This document shows, piece after piece, positions 12,615 to 24,437 of a DNA stretch of 64,000 bases (position 1 is the first letter of the stretch; the number at the start of each line of letters is the position of its first letter). The stretch covers positions 29,436,403 through 29,500,402 of the forward strand of contig NC_087067.1 of assembly GCF_963678635.1 (NCBI RefSeq), written 5' to 3'. Origin of the DNA: Symsagittifera roscoffensis. Lineage: Eukaryota; Xenacoelomorpha; Acoela; Convolutidae. The position numbers were made by a program, and so were the translations under genes. The notes beneath the pieces are model-generated. The model saw nothing but the letters and a program-made list of their open reading frames with translations, was not told the DNA's origin and ran no database searches.

Positions 12615-13295
12615 ATTAGTCGACCGTTTCCTTTTTTCAACGTTAAAGAACTTTTTAAATGAAACGTTTCATAATTGAGTGAAAAATTTTACGAAATGAA
12701 ATACACGCACTGAAATAACTTTGGAGCAACTTGAACCTATTCCAATTTGATTTCTGTGTTCATTCGATTCGATTTGAAATGGAGGATTTGGTCACTGAAA
12801 TAAATATTAATTTGACTAAAAATGAAAACTTACCATCTAAAAAATCAGTTTTTTTCAAAGTTGGATGTATTTTGGTCACCATTACCCGTTCGAGTCTCAT
12901 CAAAACTATTTTTATTCAAATCTCACCAAAAACAAAAAAACAGTTCAATCCATCTAACTTGCATCTCTTTAGGTCGTTTTTTTAGTGAGATTTGAATAAA
13001 AATGGTTTTGATGAGATTCGGACGGGTAATGGTGACCAAAATACATCCAACTTTGAAAGAACTGATTTTTTGGATTGTAAGTTTTCCTTTTTAGTCAACT
13101 TAAAATTTATTTCAGTGACCAAATCTTCCACTTTAAATCGAATCGAATGAACACAGAAATCAAATTGGAATAGGTTCAAGTTGATCCAAAGTTTATTCAG
13201 TGCGTGTATTTCATTTCATAAAAGTTTTCAATCTTTTATGAAACATTTCAGTTAAAAGGCTCTCTAACGTTCTTTTTCTTTGGTCAACTACTATT
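12615..13295. mobile_element. Long inverted repeat (foldback/MITE-like), ~310-bp arms
   Basis: The left arm (about 12615-12928) and right arm (about 12983-13295) are reverse complements with few mismatches, separated by a loop of about 54 bp. Both arms, read from outside inward, translate to the same short peptide beginning MNLFQFDFCVHSIRF (12731 on + and 13179 on -). That is a consequence of the inverted duplication, not evidence of a gene. No terminal duplication is evident. A transcript across it would fold into a long hairpin. Confidence 0.85.
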
Positions 13296-13479
13296 TAGGA
13301 AGCTCTTTGGACAAAAAAACTTGAATGAAGATTTCATTCTTGAGTTGAAAAAACTACACACGACAAATACGTTCAACTTTTTTTATTCAAAGCTATGAAA
13401 TCAGCAATTAATATAGGGAAATATCTAATAAATTCAAAATTGACAAAACAAGTTCCCAAAAGACTGTTTAACAAAAGCA

Positions 13480-13900
13480 GGAAAGGGCTCTTTTCCAGTA
13501 TCCATTCTTTAGGCTAAACTGTGTATTTTGAGAATTGTAAACGGATTTCGCAAAAATTATGCTCCCGTTCTTCTTCTTTTGTTCTTCCATTTTCTTTGAT
13601 CATTCCGACAAAATGACTTGTCTCTGGAATCCAGGAACATACCGACACAAATTTGTGCGCCTATCCAGTGCACAGTTTGGCCTCTTAATGTTAAATTTTT
13701 TCTGAAATTCAATAAATAAAATGTATTTTTGAAATGTATTTTCATGTTGAAAACTGCATCAAAATGTGTCGGCGTGAACAAGTGAACAAATTTTTACAAC
13801 ATTCCTACATGAAAAATGCCGTGTGAACAATTTTTGAACATTTTTATTTTGTAATTTTACGAGGGGGTGTGAAACTGGAAAAAAAGCCGCAGGAAAGTTG
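13480..13900 (+). repeat. Interspersed repeat, family with copies near 7640 and 36655
   Basis: The tract 13560-13705 (with ggaatccaggaacata and cagtgcacagtttggcc) closely matches the reverse complement of 36655-36815 and, more weakly, 7640-7760. The adjoining 13748-13850 tract (with cgtgaacaagtgaacaaa) matches 10435-10535. I see no coding capacity. The class of the element is unknown. Confidence 0.65.
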
Positions 13901-14014
13901 ACATCAAAATTACATAATATCAAGCAAAGAACTAATAAAACCAAAAAGTTTGCCTTTGTTTAGTTTGGAGTTTTTTTTTCTGAGACGAGCCAAATCAATT
14001 TCGACAATTACAAA

Positions 14015-14100
14015 TTGCAGCGCATGTGCGGTTTGAACCCGTGATTATATGATTTCTGGGCATCATCACTATCGAAGTGCCACAATGCCAAAGCATGCTT
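14015..14100 (-). repeat. tRNA-like sequence (tRNA relic or SINE head)
   Basis: On the minus strand an A-box-like TTGGCATTGTGGCAC is followed about 45 nt later by a B-box-like GGGTTCAAACCGC. The outer arms (gcatgct and acatgcgc) pair only partly. It is more likely a tRNA-derived repeat or relic than a working tRNA. Confidence 0.3.
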
Positions 14101-15016
14101 TTTGGCATTTTTTTGAGTTAAAAACAATACAAAACACAAAAAATTTGTAACCAAATTGAAGAACTTAGTGTAAATGATTGTCATCAACGTAAAATACGTT
14201 GAACAAAAGGAAGGACCAAAAATTTTAAATTTCTTTGCTAATAAAAAAACTATCTGGAATAAAAAAAATGACCTTCTCTTAGAATTTTGAAGTATAGACT
14301 ATTTACGTACATCCTAATCAATAATTTTTTCAATTTGTAAAAATTTTAGTAGAATTATTGTTTAAACTTAAAGAAGTTGGACATAAATGGATTGAAATTT
14401 ATATGAAATAAGGCAACTAAAAGGGATAAAATATCAATAAAAGCTGATTGATTGGTTGAACCAATTGAAGTTGATTTCAATCGCTTTGAAAATTCTAAAA
14501 TCATAGCATAAAAAAGAAGAAAAAGATGAAATGAAAAAGATTAAAAAGGCAGTGAGTTTATTAATTTCAAACTGAGCTTTTTTTTAAATTTAAGCTGCAT
14601 TTTCCGACTAAACTCGATCTGGGCCCATCTTTGTCAGTGCTTAAAAGACCAATTGTTTTCATTGACTCATTTTATCCTCTCATGAGCACTCAGGAAACAA
14701 ACTTGCTAGGTGATAGAATGGAAAATTGTACGCTTAATTGGGCGAAAATTGAAGGGTAAGCAGAACAAAAACTACTTGGAGAAAAAAAAAATCTACAGCC
14801 ACTCCCACTGAATTTTTTATAACACGTACTTTTGTTCACATGGAAGATGGCAGGTGGTTTAATTACAACTCTGTAAAATTGGTTGCTACACTGTGAAGTG
14901 GTTGCTTACCTATGGGGGTTGTGCTTTTGAAGAGCTAAACTGCCATATACCATGCATTTCGACTTTAGTTTCGATAAAAGTTGTTCACAGGTCTGTGTTC
15001 AGGGATTTGGTCGAGA

Positions 15017-18000
15017 ATGTGTTGTGACTGTGATTGCTGCTCAATTGGATTTTCACTTACCATATTTGGAATTGTCATCACTGGCGCTACCTTCTGGTAT
15101 TTCAATTTTGAAATGTTTAAATTCAAGGAACTACCTTTAAATTAAAAACTACCTCATAAAAGATCTATCGTGTATGATAAAGAGTCAATGAACGTAGTTC
15201 AGACTCTTATATAGATCCCGTTTTTTTTTCTTTTTTTTTATCGGGAAAAGTCTGAAAATATTGTTCAGGCTCAAATTTACTTTTCCGCGATTTGTTTTAT
15301 GATTTTTGAATTAAACTCAAATCATTTCCTTTGTTAAGAAGAAAGCAAACTCAACCGTCGAACAACGCAAGGATAAAGGTCACGAAAGACGTGATCGACT
15401 TCTATAGTGAAGAAATAAAAAAGCCGAACACAACGAACAAAACTTGAATTTTCAAAGGAGATTTTTTCAATTTGGGTCGAGATTAGACAAAAAGTCAAAA
15501 ATACAAAAGTTGCTTGGAGTTTCACCGGAATTAATAAGTTGCAAATTGTTTATAAAAAGTCGCAGCAAAATTGTTTATCAAAAAGTTGCGTTTATTGTTT
15601 GTTTTCCAAATGTCTGCTGGTTATATTGATTTTAATCAAAGTGAAAACACGTTTAATTACGCTGAAACACTTTTTCTTACCGCTACCATAGTAAATGTTG
15701 CTCATGGTTTATCCAATTTGACAAGAAGTTATAGTTTTTTTGCGGAAAATCACCAAAAAATTATGCTCAAGTGATGTTTTCTTAAGAATTTTTTCCCATA
15801 TATATCAGGTGTCACAAGAAAACGTCTGATGTATGTCATCTGATAAGATCTCGTACTTGTTATTCTAACTAAAATGAGAGATTACCTTTAAAAAAAATGA
15901 GAAAAACCGGCTCGGTTTTTCGTTTTTAAGCGAAGAGCAGAGAAAGAGCCAGCCTCAATGGATAGTAGTAAACGCTCACTCTTTAATTCTCTATTTAACC
16001 TCAACCATATGAATTTTCATTAATTCAAAATTATTAGTAATCAATCCTTTTCGAATTTAAAATTAACGTCTGATTGAAAAACTACAAAATAATTTTTTTA
16101 AAAAAACTGGTTTTATATAAAAAATGACTGTTGTTGAAACATTCAATGCTACCTGCAGACGAACCGGATAATATTGGTATTACTTTTTTTCCGTAGCATA
16201 TCTGCATCGCCCTTCTGCGCTTACACTGGGTTCGCCATCTTCAGCAACGAGACAGTGTTCGACCAGCACGACCGGACCACCATGGAGTCTGTTGGTCTGG
16301 CGCTGCACTGTGTCGCCAATGTCTTCGTAGTCACCACTCTGGTGTTCTGGTGTGTGATGCCCTGTGGTGAACACTTCTTGGAGAAAAAGGCAAACATCTC
16401 CACCAAACTACAAGGCCCTCTCTAGAAAAAAAATATATAAAAAAGCAATGAGTTTCAAAATCAGAGGCACAACAACGGTTTTCCTTTAAAAGCTAAACAG
16501 CTCGGATGCTGGTCTTTTCCCAAGTGAATAACTCGTCTGAGTTTTTTAAATTTAAGCAAAAAAAATGCTCAAAAGCTGATAAATTGGTGTCTTTTCCGTG
16601 GCCTTAAAACGGTCTTAGTCTTCTTTGTTCAGGCCTAATTTACAATGCTGTTCTAGATTTTTGTTCAGATCCTCTCGTCACCTCACAGAAAAAGAGAAAA
16701 AATACGAACTAAATAAGAAAACTTAGAAAAAAGCTGTTTTTTTAAATATTATTTTGAAAAAAGAATCTGGTCGGAACTTTCAGTGCTTCTTGCTCAGCAA
16801 CCGATTTGTTAATATTTGCAAACCTGCAAACCTTAATTTCAAACAAAAATGCTTAAAACGAGCAGCGAGTTTGAGTTGCTCAAGTTCTTGAAATAATCTG
16901 GCATGACTTTAATACAAGGTGAAATTTTATTTAATTGGAGATGTTTTGCTGAAGGCGATCAACAAACTGACTCTTGGCTTCAGCTATTTGACCGAACTTG
17001 TCCTGATAATAGCCGCAGTAATTCTCACAATATCAGTGCACGATTTCAACTGGAGCAATTTTGACACAAACTATGCCCTGTTTGTATGGGCAGCTGTCAT
17101 GGTCTTCACCTGTGCGCTATTTTGTGCTATTTCCGTCTACACTTGCACTAATATTAATGACATGCCCTGCCCTGGTTGCAAGGATGAAGAGGCTGACTTG
17201 AGACCGGACGAGAAGCGAGGACTTTTGTCAAGTTCTTCAGGTCAGGTCATTTTCCTTTTCGCAAAATTGAAGCGGCGGAGAACGGTTTAAGTCTCCGCCT
17301 CTCAATCAAAAGGTCGGATGTTCGAATCCCCCTTTGATCCATGCTCGGTGCTTGAGGGTGAAGTAACATTACCCAGCCCAAATATAGCTGAAAAGTTCCT
17401 TGTAAAAATTAAACAGGGGAGCAACAGCGGTTTTATGGGAAGAACAGAGCAGCTCGTAAGCCCGTATGTTGGTCCTTTTCCGTGCGCATAAATCGTCTTT
17501 AACTTTGTCCATTTTTTCCAACAAATCATATAAAATTGTAATGAAAATGCTGCCAACTTTTATTTGGAAGGTTGAAGAAAAATACTAATTCAAATGATAT
17601 GAAGTATAGATAAATGAAGGAGAAATGAGAAATGTGTTTAAATTATTTTCATCTTGGATATCAGAAGAGTTAATTATGAAAATAAATAAAATGGTTTCGT
17701 AATCGCATGTTTTTTTTTGTTTCGATTCTTTCAGGAAATTGGAAAAAATTAGGACGTAGGGTATAGTGTTGTTTTCATACGGATCTCATATTGCTAATCG
17801 CTAGTTACTCAAAGATTTATCGAACAAAACAATCGATGCTATTTTGCGCAGATACAAGTAGTTGAAAACCAATGAACTTTTAACTGGTAATTTTTTTAAG
17901 ATAAACTCATTCGGCAAGCAAAATTTATATAGGCTACGGTTAAGCCAGGAAAGAAAACAACAATTACGTCAATTAAGTTGTTTTTGTTTTTACAGGGCAA

Positions 18001-18498
18001 CTAGAAACAATATCGCAGAAAGAAAAAGAGACGACAAATGAGAAAACAGAAAAGCAGTATGTCGAAAAAAGAGCTCAAAATTCTGTAGCAAAACCTGGGT
18101 CAGTAAAAGAGGAAAAAGCGGCTCCGGAAAAGCCAGCATCGGAGAAACCGATTTCCGACAAACCATTGTCGGAAAAACCGGCTTCAGATAAACCGGCTTC
18201 GGATAAAAAGCCGTCGGAAAACGCTGAAACAGAGAAAGCTGGTTCCGGTAAACAAGCTACGGAAAAGTTGAGCTCGGAAAAACGAGCGTCAGAAAAACCA
18301 GCTTCAGATAAAACTGCATTGAAAGATGAGCCGGACAAAACTGTCGAAAATGACCCGGTTGAGCAGGAATCGGAAAATATCAAAGAAGCTAAGCTCCAGA
18401 AATCTCCACCAGCAACTGATAGACAAAATGCTGGCAACGAAGCCTCGGTTCCAGCCCAAAAAGCCGAAGATCAAATCAGAAATGAAGTCAAGCAATGA
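15017..18498 (+). CDS. Cys-rich four-pass membrane protein, paralog 1 (4 exons, KPxSE tail)
   Basis: Function unknown. Exons: 15017-15096, 16197-16389, 16955-17240 and 17996-18498, giving 353 aa. Introns 1 and 3 are GT-AG. Intron 2 appears to be GC-AG (aag|gcaaac ... gaag|gcg). That junction is supported because it puts NKL at residues 94-96 and the CxxC at 163/166, exactly as in the intronless paralogs at 25.1 and 29.5 kb. The protein starts MCCDCDCC, then has hydrophobic spans at about 9-29, 58-82, 101-120 and 132-154, a conserved loop with CGEHF and INKL, and NDMPCPGC after span 4. The 190-residue tail is mostly Lys, Ser, Glu, Pro and Ala with repeated EKPAS/DKPAS units and is surely soluble and probably disordered. 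Topology with both ends in the cytosol is inferred. A SINE sits in intron 3. Confidence 0.82.
15434..15550 (+). repeat. Fragment of the 2330-3031 mariner-like MITE family
   Basis: Shares gattagacaaaaagt, the aaattgggt-like tract and the following cagaattaata-like block with the left arm of the 2330-3031 element. Only one arm is present. It lies in intron 1 of the four-pass gene at 15017. Confidence 0.55.
16440..16640 (+). repeat. SINE-tail-related sequence in intron 2
   Basis: Contains ggttttcctttaaaagct ... gatgctggtcttttccca and again ggtgtcttttccgtg, both resembling the tail of the tRNA-derived repeat at 17275-17530. It looks like two diverged tail fragments with no tRNA head. Confidence 0.4.
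17275..17530 (+). mobile_element. Probable tRNA-derived SINE in intron 3 of the four-pass gene
   Basis: The head looks tRNA-like: ccgcctctcaatcaaaagg resembles an anticodon arm and ggatgttcgaatcccc a pol III B box. A non-tRNA body follows, ending in ggtccttttccgtgcg-type sequence also found at 16440-16640. It lies just inside the intron, 35 bp after the splice donor at 17241, so reading through that donor gives a false C-terminus ending in the repeat. Confidence 0.6.
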
Positions 18499-19284
18499 TA
18501 ATTAAGCAGCCAAATGAATGAATAATTTAAATATATATAATTTAAATAATTATTTTAACTTGAGGCGATGACATATTTGCAGTACTGCGAAACTTGATTA
18601 GATATTTACACATAAATCATTTGTAAACTCATTAATGATGAACGAATTTCAAGTGTCGAAGATAAAATTATCTGCTAAAAGATTTTTGCAATGAGTCTTC
18701 GATGACAATTTGATAATTGAATCCAGTTTACTTTGTCGTAATTTCGAAAATTAAAGAATCATTCAGACAATATATGATCAAATATTCATATCTGAAATGT
18801 CTATGAAAAATTATCAATTCTCGAATATTTTTCCGACTAGAAGTCTTCATGATTTTATGGATGAAACCCACTTGGACTTTGAACTTGACTCTCTTCACTA
18901 AACCTTCATGCATTGTTTCTTAAAGACTTTTCAGGGTCTGGTCAATTGTAAGAAAATACTACCAGAAGTTTCAGATTTCTCAGCCTATTATTTCTAAAAG
19001 CCTTATCAAACATCCAGAAGACTGAGATCGGGTACTGAAATCCTGCGCATACTTTTTCTTGAGAGTTTAACTCAAGAATTAGATTTCGCGATTAGATTTT
19101 TTTAGTTAATCGATTGATGCTCAATTTCAAAAACTGCTCTTGTCTGACTTTTGTGAATATTTCTTAGGCTGAGCCTTTAAAAAGTATGACCACGACAATT
19201 ATATTGCCGTGTCAATATACAGTAAGTCAGTTAAAGGATTTGAATGTGAGGAGTGTATTTTCATATAAAGGTTAGTGTCATGAG
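18499..19284. other. Intergenic
   Basis: AT-rich. A near-palindrome of AATTTAAATA units lies at 18524-18552 just after the stop codon of the four-pass gene. I see nothing else that is interpretable. Confidence 0.4.
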
Positions 19285-19715
19285 CAGGGGCGGATCTAGG
19301 ATTTTCTCGAGGGGGGGGGGGGGCGGACTTTCAAAAAAATTTCCAAAATTTTGACCTTTTTTTTTAGGTCGACCAAATTGATTTTTCGAGCTCTCTCAAA
19401 GCACTGTTTTGCCCCTATTTTGACTAAATTTTGTGCGCCGCAGGCAAATTTTTGAAAAAACAGTCAAAAAAGCCGTTTTTGGGCACTTTTTGAAAAATTT
19501 TGACAAAAAAAATCGCGTTTTTTTGGCGCGCGCTCCCCCTCAAAGTTAGTATATATTGGCGCCCAAGGCGCCTTTAGAAAAATTTTAGAGTCGGTCGGCC
19601 GAAAATGGATTTCTGAAAAAGTATCAGAGGGGGGACCCTTTGGGTCGGCAGGGGGTCGAATCCCTGAGAGGAAATCGTCCGCCCCACCCGTCCCCCACCC
19701 CTAAATCCGCCCCTG
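19285..19715 (+). mobile_element. hAT-like MITE, copy 2 (431 bp), 8-bp TSD
   Basis: The most complete of the three copies. It starts CAGGGGCGGATCTAGG and ends CTAAATCCGCCCCTG, and is flanked by a perfect 8-bp duplication gtcatgag (19277-19284 and 19716-19723). The body is nearly collinear with copy 1. The perfect duplication suggests a fairly recent insertion. Confidence 0.92.
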
Positions 19716-19998
19716 GTCATGAGTTTAAAAAAAATAAAATCATATCAGGACAATTTTAACCAATTTTTTAGACAACTAGCGACTGATGTTAATAGCGGTG
19801 CAGATGGCTAAATAAAAAGAAGTTTGGATCTCTTTGCAGAGTTAATTTACCAATATCAGTTAAAATTGTTTGAAACTTTTTCTTACTAAATTTGAGCTGC
19901 AACTGATCTAGAAAGCTAGAAATCACAATATTAAAATTTTTTAATTCATAGTACCACCAGCCAACTTTTCTTTTGAATATTTTTCAAATGCTAGTAAG

Positions 19999-20911
19999 TG
20001 ATCCCGCATCCAGTTTCAAGCGTTAATAATCGATTATAAAATGATTTTAGTTTCAATCTTACCAAAATTGAGAAAAAAATTGATTTTAATCAATTAATAA
20101 TCGGTTATAATCTCTCACTTTGAAATCAAATAAAACCAAATATAATACATTTTATCGATTACAATCGATTAATTTTATCCGAATTTCTAATTTATTTGTT
20201 TTGCAGAAAAAAATCCATTATAATGGATTATAATTGTTTATAATCCCTTTTGCTTACCCATTTTGTCCTCCACCTTCCACCTGAATTGCTTATATTTTAT
20301 GCTTTTCGTAGACGTTGGTTTATGTGAAAAATGGTAAAAATTTTTAAACAGTTTATAAATCAATTCAAATTTTTAACGTTTTTTTTTTAAATTTCTCCTT
20401 GGTTATACTTTCTTTCATGATGCAATTTGTAATTTTTGTGACCACCAAAATATCAGCACACCGCCTTAGTTCCATGATTTGTATGGAAGAATTATATTTC
20501 ACCTACCGCGGGATTCTTCCAACTGATATAAAATGATCTCTAAGAAACTTTTGTTTCGTGGTACAACTTTATGCTCAGATGAACCAAAGACTGACAAAAC
20601 ATCTCAAATTTGACAGAAAAAAGAACTATAATGTATTATTATAGATAATAATTGATTATAAGAGATTATAAGAGATCTTTAAAAATTCAAAGAGATTATA
20701 AGAGATTATAGCAGATTTTTGGGAAAAAAGGTAATCAATTACAATTGATTTTAGTTTTTATAATGTCATCAAAAATGTTATCATTATAATAGATTATGAA
20801 TCATTTAAACATCTGAATTTGGCGCCTAAAAATAATTATAATTTTTTGATAAAAGTACAATTATAAGTGTAATACATTCAAATATTTTCTCCTTTCAATG
20901 AGTGCGGGATC
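19999..20911. mobile_element. Terminal-inverted-repeat element packed with AATCGATTATAA-type motifs
   Basis: The ends read TGATCCCGCA at 19999 and TGCGGGATCA at 20903, an inverted pair about 910 bp apart. Between them are many short palindromic blocks of the ATTATAATCGATTATAA type, plus an agagattataag mini-array at 20640-20720. There is no coding frame. The terminus GATCCCGCA also occurs at the right edge of the 37.5-38.36 kb element, hinting at one family. Similar motifs occur at about 8080-8160. No target duplication was resolved. Confidence 0.6.
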
Positions 20912-22090
20912 ATATTACTCTCAATAAATAAACAGTTTCAAACATGGTTGAGTTAAGAACTGTTCATTTTAAATATCTACTGTGGCACATCTTGAAACTG
21001 CATTACGAATGCTATCCACGGATCACTTGCTGGCGCCATGAATTTAGTAGAAATAATGAACTAGTGGTTTCAGCTAGAACTTGTAGAATGATTAAATACG
21101 AAATGAGCAGCCTGCTATGCAGACATTTTTGAATTGAATTGAACCTATTAAGGTGACAAATCAAAAATTGTAAAAAAATATAACATCATTTACATTTCAA
21201 TAACACCAAGAACATACAAAACGCTGTTTTGGTTAATTATTTTGGTTTAGTAATTTGACATCAAAAAACAACAAAAACAAGAAGGTTGATTCTATCAGGA
21301 AAAGCTCTGAAAGTTCGTGCACTGAATGTGCCCAGTAATGTCGATGAAAAAATTTGTTTGAAAGTTAGTCAAAAAGTAAGCAAAAAGTGAAGCAAATTAG
21401 CGCTTTTTTAAATGTTCACCCCACCGCTAAGTAAAGCACGAAGCGTTAAATGCTGCGCGTTTGGTAATTATTAACAAAATTAGTTCATTAATTATCATTT
21501 TGAAATGATTATGCACGCCGCTTAGGACAAAACCTTTGGCATTTATTCTTCTTTTGACCGCAGAAGCAACATTCACTTGAATTTTGAGTTTTACTCAGCA
21601 AGGTTTTCTTTTATTTTTTTTTCCACCAAAAATAGCTAGTTAAAAAGTTGAAAATTGTGCGAAGACAAAAAACACTCCGAGCAAAAACAATTCGCTTTTT
21701 TTTTCGAAAAATGAAATAACACGACTAATTCAAGACCTAACCAGGCACTCGCTGTGCTTAATCACTATTCCATCAGTTTATTTTTGTCTGTTGTGTTTAG
21801 TTGTTTAATCACTGAAAAGAAAACCACTAAGAAATTTACATTAATAATCGTGTTTAAAGTTGCATTGAGCTAATTGTGCATAGTTTTGAGCAAATATTGT
21901 GCATAGTTCTGAGCAAATCTCTGCAAATGTTCTATTCTAATATAAAGTTGCAACCCTAGGTTTTATACAGCACGTAACTTCCTCTGTCGAATGTGAAATA
22001 AAAATATTTATGTACGATGTCTGCAAACAAAGTCTGCACTCGGTGGCCATAAAATTCACTAGCCAAAATTAGTGCATACACTTCTTCATT
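20912..22090. other. Intergenic
   Basis: No gene recognised. The 62-codon frame at 20944 has no recognisable features. A short direct repeat (gcatagttNtgagcaaat) sits at 21878-21920. Confidence 0.35.
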
Positions 22091-22091
22091 A

Positions 22092-22330
22092 TTTTTAAAT
22101 GTTTTGTTGAAAGAAGAGTATGTTTTGCTCTTTCACGCATGTTCTTCCACTACAAGGCATGAATGAAAAACGAAATATTAGCACGCATGAATGAAAAAAG
22201 AAACCATTTGCATTGTTTCGTGCACTTTTCCGGGCTCTTTCACAATTTTCCGGGCTCTTTTACAACTTTCCTGCATCTTTCCCTCAGAAAGAGCAAAAAC
22301 ATACTCTTCAACAGTTAGAACATGTTGAAG
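22092..22330. repeat. Inverted repeat pair (22-23 bp arms)
   Basis: gaagagtatgttttgctctttc at 22113-22134 is repeated in reverse at 22288-22311. Between them a caatttt/ccgggctctttNaca phrase is repeated in tandem. It is probably a small foldback element. Confidence 0.6.
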
Positions 22331-22422
22331 ATGGCCTCGGGCTAAAGAGCGACCATCGGGCACTTCGTGTCTTCAGGCCGGGCTCTTTTTACCTCGGGCA
22401 TATTTCAACTATGTTCTAACTA
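22314..22422. repeat. Small palindromic element (~109 bp)
   Basis: The ends gttagaacatgttgaa and ttcaactatgttctaac are inverted repeats, and the interior also pairs (cctcgggctaaagagc against gggctctttttacctcggg). It abuts the previous inverted repeat and could fold into a single imperfect hairpin. Confidence 0.6.
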
Positions 22423-23330
22423 TAACTGTGTTCTAACTACTATTTAACTGCTAATCGTATTACTCGGAGTTTTAAGAGGAAAACTGGCATTTTCAGACCC
22501 GGATTACATTGGTAAGTCATTGAAACCAAATATTGATACTTTCATAGATAATAGTTCTGATCATTAGGTTAGTATCTCGGTTAATATGAAAACTTTACTG
22601 AATTTCGAAGGAAATGTTGTCCAAAATGTACCTTAAAAATGGGCATTTTCCAGATCAAAATCCTGAATTTGGGCTTAATTTTGTCCGCTAGTGTAAGTTT
22701 AAGAAGAAGTGAGTCAGTGTGCACAATATCGAGAAGTTTTAATTGAAAAGTTTTGTATCAAAACTGGGTGATTTATTTGAAATTATGTTTTTTGCATTGC
22801 TTAGCTAGACGTTAGTTGCAACTTCAAGCTTACATATACCCCAAATACTTATAGACAAAAATAAGCCCTTGCATAAAGACAAAATTAAGCGGGTTTTTAC
22901 TCTCTCAAAGGCCGGATTTCAATAGCTTTTGTTGACTATCTTTAATTTAAGTTTCTCTAAAATCTTATGATAGACCAGGAGCAAATGCACCTATGAAAGT
23001 ATCAGTATGTGTATCAGAATGTATCTATTTGCTCTTGCTTAAAAAAAACTATGTGGAGCATATATAAAGCTGAAATTCCAAGAAAAGTTATTTAAAAGAT
23101 ACTTGAAACTACGCATTTTTGAGAGAAAATGCCTACATTTGCATATTACATAACGCAGATCAAAAATTCACCGACATTAAAAAAATTGCCCGTTTATTAT
23201 TAACGTTTTCGGTTGACAAAATAAAGTTTAAAAATTTTTTTCAATTGTTTTTTCAATTTAATCCTCTAGTGTAAACTCTAAAGGTTGTTTTTAGTCTTTC
23301 CTAAACAAAGATTAAATGGTTTGCCTCATT

Positions 23331-23760
23331 GTTCCGACTTTCGATACGAAAGTAACGGAATATTTGTGCTTAGGTTGGGTTTATTTTTCTTCAGACAAAT
23401 TTCGACTTTTTAGCTAGCCATTTTTGACGGAATTTCTCTATATCATTTGGGACAATTAACGCGCGATATATTTTGCGCTTTTAACGCGTAGATGGATAGT
23501 TAATCCGTCTTAGAAATCGTTCCAAATTGGTTGAAAGAAGCTTACTTGCCATAATTGATTTGTTACAATGAGCGAAACTTATCGTTTTGTACTTTTTGTA
23601 GCGTGGGGGATGTTTTTCTAAAAAAAATTCAAAATTTAGAAAAAAAAACATTTTTCATTTTGTTCTATTTCCTTTAATTTTTAATTGTTATAACTGCTCC
23701 ATAAACCCTAAAAGGCAGTCGGAACATTCAATGCTTCGCCCTGATACAAGCAATCTTGTT
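23331..23760 (+). repeat. ~0.5-kb interspersed repeat, copy A
   Basis: Family with a 5' start near gttccgactttcgatacgaaag (hairpin) and an end near ctgatacaagcaatcttgtt. The middle carries ttaacgcgcgatatat ... cgctattaacgcgt and gttccaaattggttgaaag. Other copies are at 30571-31090 (inverted), 52738-53268 and 61915-62450, with fragments at 31858-32170 and 53835-53929. No open frame or terminal inverted repeat is seen; the class is unknown. This copy lacks part of the middle. Confidence 0.8.
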
Positions 23761-24437
23761 TCATTTTAGAACTCATTAATCCACCGATTACGCTTGTTAT
23801 AAAAACGCAAATATTGCAGGTGACCTATCCCAAATTGGCTAAACTAGCATATTTCAGACTCCGTTATTTAAAAAATAACAGGTGAATCTTTTTTGTACAA
23901 TTGAGCTCCGGGCAACAGTATCTTTTAAATGAAATAAATATTTTCTGTCAAATTTTTTTGAGAGTCAAAAATCGACTGAATAAAAATCCGGGCCAATCAT
24001 AAATATTCCGCTTTCTTCGGAAGTCGTAATACAAATGGGATTTAACAGCAAATAATTTAGTAAAGCGTTAATCCGAATTTAAAACAAGTTGAAACTTAAT
24101 GCCTCATATTTACAATTTTTGCAGAATGCGAGTTTGGGTTCACAAAAACTAGATAAGCAGTAGAACATAGAAGTAAAAAAACCTCATTATAAGAGCTTCA
24201 GCACGAAATACAATTCAAAAACATCTCAAAAATACGCGGGCTAAAATTGAGCGGGTGTCAGCAAATTCATTTTGCCCTTGTACTAAATTCAAGTTTTACA
24301 ATGAAGTCAATGTTAATTTTATCTCAAACCATCATTAATGTAGCAAATGTAAGCTCTTAAAAGAACCGGAAGAAACCGGACAGGCCAAATAAACATCAAA
24401 AAATTAACTCACACTAACAATAAATTTTTGTACATTG

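Noticed and set aside
12731-13179. Two frames with the same MNLFQFDFC start
   Set aside because: Product of the inverted repeat arms, not two genes.
14015-14100. Functional tRNA gene
   Set aside because: The A and B boxes are only approximate and the acceptor arms pair poorly, so it is listed as a tRNA-like repeat.
14952-15140. 62-codon frame across 15.0 kb
   Set aside because: Wrong frame. The ATG at 15017 starts the MCCDCDCC exon, supported by three paralogs.
18075-18437. 120-codon minus-strand frame
   Set aside because: Antisense of the repetitive KPxSE tail; the repeat keeps all frames open.
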